DNA from: Voacanga thouarsii
Lineage: Eukaryota; Streptophyta; Magnoliopsida; Gentianales; Apocynaceae
Assembly (NCBI GenBank): GCA_026120185.1
Contig: JANUWF010000008.1
Coordinates: 868,001 to 932,000 of the forward strand
Length of the DNA stretch: 64,000 nt
Direction of reading: 5' to 3'
The notes under the pieces are model-generated. The model had not been told where the DNA came from and searched no databases. It was given only the letters and a program-made list of their open reading frames with translations. Shown here one piece after another: positions 56,746-64,000 of the stretch. The position numbers and the translations under genes were made by a program. Each line of letters begins with the position of its first letter. Position 1 is the first letter of the stretch.

Positions 56746-58975
56746 CGCCAAGTTTAGCAAGTGTGAGTTCTGGCTGGACAGTATAGCATTCCTTGGCCAT
56801 GTGGTGACCAAGGAGGGAATCAAGGTAGACCCGGCAAAGGTTGAAGCAGTGTCAAACTGGAAGCAAATAGAGAACATCACTGAGATCCGAGGTTTCTTGG
56901 GATTGGCTGGTTACTACAGGAGATTCATCAAAGGGTTTTCGACGCTCGCATCGCCTATGACCCGACTGCTGAGAAAGGATGTTCCCTTTGTGTGGAGTGA
57001 GAAATGCGAGAAAAGTTTTCAAGAGCTGAAGCAAAGACTAATGACAGCACCGGTATTGAGTCTGCCAGAGGAAGGTAAACCTTACGCGCTGTATACCGAT
57101 GCCTCGAAAGAAGGATTAGGAGCAGTATTGATGCAAGACCGGAAAGTGATCGCTTATGCTTCTCGGAAGCTGAGACCTCATGAAGTCAACTACCCTACTC
57201 ATGATCTGGAGCTGGCAGCTATTATGTTCGCCCTGAAGAAATGGCGACACTACCTGTACGGAGCTGAATATGAGGTGTTCACTGACCACAAAAGTCTGAA
57301 GTACATCTTCACTCAAAAGGATCTAAATTTGAGACAACGAAGATGGATAGAATTCCTGGAAGAATACCATTGTCCGATCAATTACCATCTCGGGAAGGCC
57401 AACGTTGTAGCTGACGCCTTGAGCAGAAAAGTTGGTATGGCCAGACTAAGAGTGCAGGAAATTCAAGTGGTTCAGGATGTGTTGGACAGAAGGGTGGAAG
57501 TACAAGAGGAGAGAATTGTTATTAGCAATCTAAAGTTGGCTCCAGATTTAAGACGGGAAATCGTGGAAGCTCAGCAAAGCAACGCCGAGTTTTAGCTTTT
57601 CAAGGACAAGAAGCTCAAGCGGCTAGGCAGTGAATTCCGTCATGATGAGGCGGGAGTTTTGCATTTCAAAGATCAATTGTGTATACCCGGAGAGCAGCAA
57701 TTAAAGGACAAAATTTGGGAAGAGGTGCACAAAAGCAAGTACGCTATTCATCCGGGAGAAGTCAAGATGTACCAGGATCTGAAGAAAGCCTATTGGTGGC
57801 CTGGACTGAAGCGGGACATGGTCAAGTATGTCTCGACCCGTCTCACCTGCCAGAAAGTCAAAGCGGAGCACAAGAAGTCAACAGGACTATTGCAGTCATT
57901 GCTAGTACCGGAATGGAAGTGGGAGGAGGTGACTATAGATTTTGTAACTAGACTTCCCATGTCAAAGACCCAGAAGGACGCCATATGGGTAGTGGTGGAT
58001 CAACTGATCAAGACGTCCTATTTCATACCGGTAAATGTAAGAGACTTTATGGAGAAGCTGGCTCAGACTTATGTTCGAGAGATAGTCCGACTGCATGGAG
58101 TGACTTCAAGTATTGTGTCTGACCGAGACCCGAGGCTTACATCTCATTTTTGGGATAAGTTTCAAGAATCAATGGGGTCAAGTCTAAAGTTCAGTACGAC
58201 GATGCATCCGCAGATCGATGGGCAGTCAGAAAGGGATATACAAATATTGGAGGATATGCTAAGGGCCTATATTCTGGATTTCGGGGATAAGTGGATCAAG
58301 TGTGTGTAGTATACAGAGCTGTCATATAATAATAGTTATCAAGCTTCAATTAGGATGGCTCCGTATGAGGCCCTGTATGGACGCAAGTGTCAGGTACCGC
58401 TATATTGGAGTTGGTCAGAAGATGGTCACATAAGCAAAACTGGAGAATTTTACGTTTAAGAAATGTCAGATAAGGTTGAGCTAATCAGGGAAAGGCTAAA
58501 GACAGCTTAGAGCCGACAGAAGAGCTATGCGAACAATAGATGGAGAGGGTTGGAATTTCAAGTAGGAGACATCGTATTTCTGAGATTGACGCTGAATAGG
58601 GGAATCTTGAAGCATCCGAATGGTGGAAAGCTGAATCCGAGGTATTTGGGGCCGTTCCCGATAAAGGAAAGGATTAGACCGGTAGCTTACCGATTGGATT
58701 TGCCAGATGGGTTGACAGAAATTCATGATGTGTTTCATGTGTCACAACTGAAGAAGTACAATGCTGATCCTGATCATGTTCTGAATAGTGAGCCATTAGT
58801 GTTACAACCCTATCTGAGCTATGTGGAGAAGCTCGTGCGAATATTGGACCGCAGTATCAAGAATCTTCGGAACAAGCAGATACCGATGGTCAAGGTTCAA
58901 TGGGAGCATTATGGCACGTAGGATGCCACGTGGGAATCAGAAGAGTGGGTTAAGTGAAAGTATCCCGATTTGAAA
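56740..58975 (+). pseudogene. Gypsy A pol: RT C-terminus, RNase H, integrase, chromodomain
   Basis: RT thumb [19 protein letters not shown]; RNase [36 protein letters not shown] and [12 protein letters not shown], ending at [12 protein letters not shown]. Integrase: HKSKYAIHPG, then RLTCQKVKAEH (first zinc cysteine replaced by Arg), IDFVTRLP, IVSDRDPRLTSHFW and DGQSERDIQILEDML, so all three DDE residues are present. Then LEFQVGDIVFLRL (GPY/F region) and a chromodomain-like end VEKLVRILDRSIKNLRNKQI with KVQWEHYGT*DATWESEEW. Stops at 57592, 58307, 58457, 58508, 58919 and 58955 disable it. Confidence 0.92.
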
Positions 58976-59012
58976 TAGAGGTATACTTGAATTTCGGGAC
59001 GAAATTCTTCTA

Positions 59013-59024
59013 AGGAAGGGAAGA
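59013..59024 (+). other. Gypsy A polypurine tract
   Basis: AGGAAGGGAAGA immediately precedes the 3' LTR. Confidence 0.88.
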
Positions 59025-59272
59025 TGTGAAACCCCAGTTGAAACCAACCTTAGAGTAAGGGGGTTGGGATGCATATCATATTTATTTTCATTTTTAAATA
59101 TATTTTTATATGATTTTATGTGCTTTGATTTGTGTTTTATAGTCTCAAGGGCTGAATTATGTTTATTGAGTAAGAAGGGCAAAATGGTAATTTTTGCTTG
59201 AGGTGAAAATAGGGAGATAGCTTGAGGATTAAATAGGAAAAATATTTCGGAGAGAAAATAAGAACAAGAGTT

Positions 59273-59338
59273 GTTGTGGTTTAGTGGTTAGAGCTTTAGA
59301 ATTAATTCTTGATGTCTTGGGTTCAAATTCCATCATTA
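59273..59338 (+). other. tRNA-like (Pol III A/B box) sequence in the Gypsy A 3' LTR
   Basis: TGGTTTAGTGG at 59277-59287 fits the A-box consensus at every position and GGTTCAAATTCC at 59320-59331 is a near-perfect B box, 32 bases apart. It resembles the D arm and T arm of a tRNA. No acceptor stem closes. The degenerate counterpart at 537-600 shows it belongs to the LTR family. Confidence 0.6.
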
Positions 59339-60955
59339 GAGCTTTAGCATGATTAAATTTTTTTTTGTTTGGGAAGGTTGTATTTTTGGCCTTGTGTGCT
59401 TTAGAGAAGAGTAGAGGTGTTGTCCTAAGGGAGATATGATAGGAGTATCCTAATCCTACTCTTGTTCCCTACAAAAATTTCCAAGGGAATTCATACCCTT
59501 CTTGATCTTTAGTTTTTCCTACTTCTCAATTCATTAGGTTGGTCAATTTGTTCAAGTCAATTTCATTCTAGAAAATTTTAGTAAAGTGTTGTGACTTTGA
59601 AGGTTCAAAAATGTCTAAGTGTAAGACATCTTTATGGACCAAAAATGGGTAGGAGTTAGGGAAGGTTCCCAGGAGATTAAACTCCATGGTTGAACCTTCA
59701 AAACCCCATTCTAGCTATGTTCATTTTCTTCACGAAGTAATCTGGAATTTTTCCGGCTTCTTGTGCATTCAAGGTGTCAAAATTTTCAGCCATCATTCCC
59801 TCCCAAATTCTACCATAAAAATAGCCCTCTTGACCAGCTTGAAATCTAAAATTTTATGGCCAAATTTGGACTGCACAAATGCTGTGCAAACCAGAAAATT
59901 TTTTTGGCAAATTTGCAGCTTAGGTGAGCTTGAACCAAGTTATTTTCTTCCAGTTTTTCTCCAACATCTTAGCCACATTTTTCTTCCATGAAAAAGGCTG
60001 GAAACCAGCTTTGAAAGACCTCTAAATATCCCTTCAAATCTTCTACAAGTTGGCTGGAGAATGGTAGCAAAAGCTGCCCAGAAATTTCCAGAAACTAGCG
60101 AAATACTGTACAGGAAATTTTCCAGCCAAGCACCATCTTCAGCCTTGACCAAAACTTCACCATTTTTTCTGTACAAACTTCTCTTGAACAGCCATGAACT
60201 GAGCTCCATCATCTTTCCCAACTTTCTGCTCAAAAAACCAGTCATGGCTGCCCCTAAAATATCTCCAACAATTACACTAATCAAGCTATTGATTGAAGAC
60301 CAAAATTTTAGCAAATATGTTTAACTTTCATAAAACATCCCTTAAACAACCAGACATTCCTTCACCATTGTACTCCCTCTTTTCGGCCACCATTAAGCTT
60401 CTTCAAACAACTTTCATTCCAGCAGAATCCCTAGTCAACAGTCGGCCATTACAGCTTCCAAAAAGCTCTCCATTGATCAAAGATCTTCTTGCCATATTTT
60501 GTTTCCAAATTTGATCTCCAAAAATATTCTTTTAGGATTTCAAACAAACAACCTTTCCTTTTCCTATCAAACCAGAAATTTCAATTGCCAAAACCCCTCA
60601 AAAAATTCGACCACTCTAATCCCATAGAATTTCGGCCAGCTTCAATCAAATCTCTCCATTCTCTTCAACCTTCAAGAACACCTACTCACTTTCTCTCGCC
60701 TAAGGCCGCCAAAACCACTTCAATCTTCTTCAAAAAAATTTCAGATTTCACCTACTCACTTCCATGAATCCATTCATACCATTTTAACATCAAACTTCAA
60801 AATTCAACTCTCTGTCTCTGATCGAAAACCAGTATTTTTGTGAAGCCTCTAGAACACCTTCAAGGTAAGCTTGTTTAATCAACTTCATCTTCACTAATCT
60901 TCAACCTCTAATGAATATATATGTGTAAAATCATACTAATGGATTCTCTTCTTCT

Positions 60956-60960
<5 letters not shown>

Positions 60961-61005
<45 letters not shown>
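60961..61005. repeat. (CT)n microsatellite in Gypsy A 3' LTR
   Basis: Uninterrupted CT run, longer than its counterpart at 53206-53244. Confidence 0.97.
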
Positions 61006-61008
<3 letters not shown>

Positions 61009-63505
61009 CAAATGCTCTCTCTCTCTTGACTGAATGATTCCTTCAACAATGGCCATGTTTTCTTCATCTCTCTTGGACGGATCTAGTCTCCTAGGAGTTG
61101 AGATCCATTCAAAACTTCTCCAAGGTACTCATCAATCAAGTAAGCCTCTTCAACCCTCTCTTTAAATTCTGGATTCATGTCTCTAGGATGATATTAGAAG
61201 GAGATGGATTATGATTAGGATTTGAGCATGTATTGTTGTGATGAGTTAAGATTGAAACATGAATAAATCTGTATATATGATGGAGATGGGATTGATGCAT
61301 GAGTGGATTGTCTTAGTTGATTGTATGGAGTTTTTAGGGTTTAATGCATGTCTCCATGTCGTGAGTGGTATATGTGATCCAGTATGTTAGAGATTATGTC
61401 ACTTTTGGTGAATAGGGTTTATGTTCATGTATGATTGTTGAAGCCACGAATATGTTTATGTTGGTAGAGGTTAGATCATGTCTTGGTAAATTTAGATCTA
61501 TGCATTTATTCATGTTTTAGATGATTTGATGAATTGGAGTGGAGTATATGTTCATGATTGTGGTTGGCAATAGAAATATGATCATGACCTAGTTGTTCCT
61601 AAGCTAATTTTATTTCTTTAATAAAATAATTAATGCTATAATTTCTTCTAGTAAATTGGGAAAACCCTAGGAAAATGTGGATTTGGTTCTTTATATAAAA
61701 TAGTGATATTTTAGTCAAATAAATAATGGCTTTTATTAAAGAAATAAAATATATAGAAAATAATAATAAAGCCTTTCATATGAATATTCATAATAGGTAA
61801 AATATTAATTTTATAAGTCTTATATTCATAAATACTATTAAAATTTATTTATTATCTTTCAATCAAAACTCATTAAAATTTACTTACAACTAATTTTAGT
61901 TACTAATTATTTTCTAACAAATAATTATTAATAGATTATTATTTTACCTAATACCACCTAGGACCCTTCATCAAATAAACTCTAATTTATTTTTAGCAAG
62001 ATTTAAACCTTCAACTTATTAGTACCTATTTCCCAAACCCCTAATTATTTTAATATCAAACTAGACTTAGCTTATAAACCATTTTATTTATTATCTGGCC
62101 TTAAGCTTGGGACACTAGGATCATGGTTGTAGTAAGTTAAGCTAGAATTATTTGTAAAGGTGAATCTTGGCTTGAGTTTAATTTTGGCTTTGTTTGTCCC
62201 AGGCGAGGTTAGGTCAGCTGTTGGAGACATTTATTTTGAGCAAGAATCAGGAAAGCTTCTGCATAAAACTTGTACGTTGCAAAAAGTTATTATGGCAAGA
62301 TAAACCCGAAGTTTGTGAACAATGATTTGGTAAAGGCAATTAGGGACTATTCCTTTCTTGTTTCTGTCAAACTAATTATTTGAAAATCAACAAGCAATTT
62401 TATTCAAACACTAAACTGTTTCTAATACTGATTTTGACAAAGACTTTGGAAATCCTTAATTGCCATTTTCAAGTAAAGTTATGGTTTATCAGTTTTCTCC
62501 TTAGTGGGATTATCTACGTTGAGTACTCAATAAGGGTAGGCTAGTAGTACTAGTTTTGAAGAGTAAGAGTGAGTCTTCTAGCAGGAGGCCACCTCCAGAA
62601 GATAAACTCAACTTAGAGAAATGTCAGTACTACTTAGTTATGCCGGTCCGAGTTAGCAATTTCAGTCATGTGGACTGTTTGTTGTCGGAATGGATAACCG
62701 ATTTTGTTTGGGTGTAGAGAATGAAGAGAATTTTACCCGGTAGGCCGATCACCTATCTTTTGTCAGTCTGCACAAAGTGTGGCACTCTGGCCGGTAGTAT
62801 ACCCAACGTGTGGCATACTGACCATGTGGACATAGGGCCCAACGTGTGGTAACCCATGACCACCTTTTTAAGTGGTCGATTTTATTGTACCTGTATGGTT
62901 GAAATGCCAAAACGCCACTCTTGCTTTTGAACATCATTTATTGCCTACTAGTAATTTTTGTCAGTCTGCACAAAGTATGGCATTCTGACCATTGTATGGT
63001 CATGGGGCCCAACGTGTGGTAACCCATGGCCGCCTTTTTGAGTGGTTGATTTTATTGTACTTGTATGGCTGGAAAAGCCAAAGCGCCACTCTTGCTTTTG
63101 AACATTATTTATTCCTTGCCAGTATTTTCCTTATGAGATTCTTACACTTTGCATCCACGAACTGTTTTCACCGGACACTCAAAGCACACACGTACTTACT
63201 GAGATTTTTATCTCATCACCATTTTTTCCATGATTTCAGGTCGATCCTGCTGTGGGGATGAGTAGCTAGTGTTGTTTGCCTTGGAAGATATTTTGTTATT
63301 CATTTTTGTGTGGTGCTTTGGGAGCTGAGAGTGAATAATTTTATTCAGGATTTGTTTTTAAATTCTTAGATTGTAATACTTTTTAAGTTTAAAGTATTGT
63401 TTTTATTCTATTATTTTGATTGTGTGACCTAGTTATAAAGACCCCTTGTCCTTTGGATGGGGCGACATCCCCGGCCTTGTTGGGCCTAAGAAGCGGGGTG
63501 TTACA

Positions 63506-64000
63506 ACAAAAGTAGTTGAGAGGGTTAATAAAAGATTCACTACTCCTAATAGTAGAGGCAAATATCTCACGGCCACTTGTAGGAATTACTACTCGACAAA
63601 TCCTTGGCCAAGGCATATGTGTATTGGAAATAATTCCAATTGATACACATCTAGAGTTGTAGGTTCCTAGTACAAGTACTATTAGGGCCAGAATTAATTC
63701 TGGAAGAAGTTGGTACTAATTCTGTACTCCAAAACGAATGAGATATTATATGTTGAAAGGAGTTAATTGCACTGAAGTTTGTTATTGAAGGGTTCATGTA
63801 GATCCACTTAACTTCCTGGACTATTGGGTGGTCATGATGTGTTACTAGATACCGCTCATGATCTGAAAATATGGGTTTATTAATTGATGAATTAATAAAC
63901 CAATCTTGATTAGAATCAATATGATTAATTCCAATTAATTATGGTTTATTAATCTTAAAGACGTTTGGATTAATTCATATTCGCTACCAATTAATTGGGA
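63506..64000 (+). repeat. Copia A 3' LTR, interior part
   Basis: AAAGTAGTTGAGAGGGT onward matches 46589 onward of the Copia A 5' LTR (about 570 bp into it), to the window end at about 47093 of that LTR. It is the far side of the Gypsy A insertion. The insertion TSD (about AACAA or ACAAA) cannot be checked because its left partner was deleted. Confidence 0.9.

Larger units (their letters stand above)
52619..63505 (+). mobile_element. Gypsy A: Tekay/Del-type chromovirus-like gypsy element with an internal deletion
   Basis: Order: 5' LTR (missing its first about 1350 bp), PBS, gag fragments, RT end, RNase H, integrase, chromodomain, PPT, 3' LTR (complete). Long LTRs (4481 bp) and the chromodomain after integrase fit the Tekay/Del lineage. 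Most of gag, protease and the first half of RT are deleted near 56745. It inserted into the Copia A 3' LTR, which resumes at 63506. Confidence 0.9.
59025..63505 (+). repeat. Gypsy A 3' LTR (complete)
   Basis: TGTGAAACCCCAGTTG to GCGGGGTGTTACA, 4481 bp. It includes a tRNA-like segment (59273-59338), a (CT)n run (60961-61005), and a tandem pair near the end (62762-62959 and 62960-63128). It is the reference copy for the truncated 5' LTR and for the solo LTR at 284-6121. No gene; open frames are not shared among the three copies. Confidence 0.94.

Noticed and set aside
59940..60314. 124-residue minus-strand and overlapping plus-strand frames in the Gypsy A LTR
   Set aside because: The corresponding parts of the other LTR copies do not keep the frames.
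1..64000. Endogenous pararetrovirus or other viral integration
   Set aside because: All RT, integrase and RNase H motifs are of Ty1/copia, Ty3/gypsy or LINE type; no movement or coat protein motif was seen.

Overview
The window is plant nuclear DNA, most likely from a dicot. It is AT-rich and made almost entirely of LTR retrotransposons of the Ty1/copia and Ty3/gypsy types, inserted into one another. There is also one RTE-type LINE with the tail typical of plant RTE elements, a CACTA-like DNA transposon derivative, and 5S rRNA-derived and tRNA-derived sequences. I see no host protein-coding gene, no intact RNA gene, and no bacterial or organellar signature. Every recognisable coding region belongs to a transposable element and is broken by stops, frameshifts, deletions or later insertions. 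The species cannot be told from the sequence.

Layout, read as a nest. The oldest visible layer is a Tekay/Del-like gypsy element ('Gypsy B'). Pieces of its 5' LTR lie at 1-283, 6122-7855 and 10943-11634, a degraded gag at 36761-37440, an integrase C-terminal scrap at 45120-45313, and the start of its 3' LTR at 45314-46017. Its 5' LTR was hit by a second gypsy family ('Gypsy A', now a solo LTR at 284-6121, TSD GTAAA). That solo LTR in turn holds a reverse-oriented copia solo LTR (3703-5396, TSD GTGGC). An RTE LINE also landed there (7856-10942, minus strand, identical 18-bp TSD).

Just inside Gypsy B lies a SIRE-like copia element (from 11743) with gag, protease, integrase, RT, RNase H and an env-like ORF. 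It is split by a CACTA-like element with palindromic subterminal arrays (13676-15950), by a minus-strand non-autonomous LTR element with no gag or pol ('LARD E1', 18141-23968), and by a full copia element ('Copia C', 26926-36003, TSD GGTTG). Its right end is lost near a 14-bp hairpin and a 5S rRNA-derived stretch (36342-36443). A second member of the LARD family ('LARD E2', 38846-45119) sits inside Gypsy B.

The right third is 'Copia A' (5' LTR 46018-47745, gag-pol to about 52618), inserted in the Gypsy B 3' LTR. A Gypsy A copy (52619-63505) with LTRs of about 4.5 kb sits inside the 3' LTR of Copia A, which resumes at 63506. A deletion spans the Copia A RT and the first 1.35 kb of the Gypsy A 5' LTR.

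The nested order rests on five- to eighteen-base target duplications and on interrupted reading frames that resume on the far side of insertions. The least conventional content is: a non-gag/pol ORF shared by the two LARD elements; a 5S-derived sequence; Pol III A/B-box sequences inside an LTR and inside the CACTA-like element; a perfect 33-bp inverted repeat in Copia C; and GC-rich CCGGCRCCGG-type clusters in otherwise unrelated elements. Family assignments come from motif recognition by eye; no search was run.
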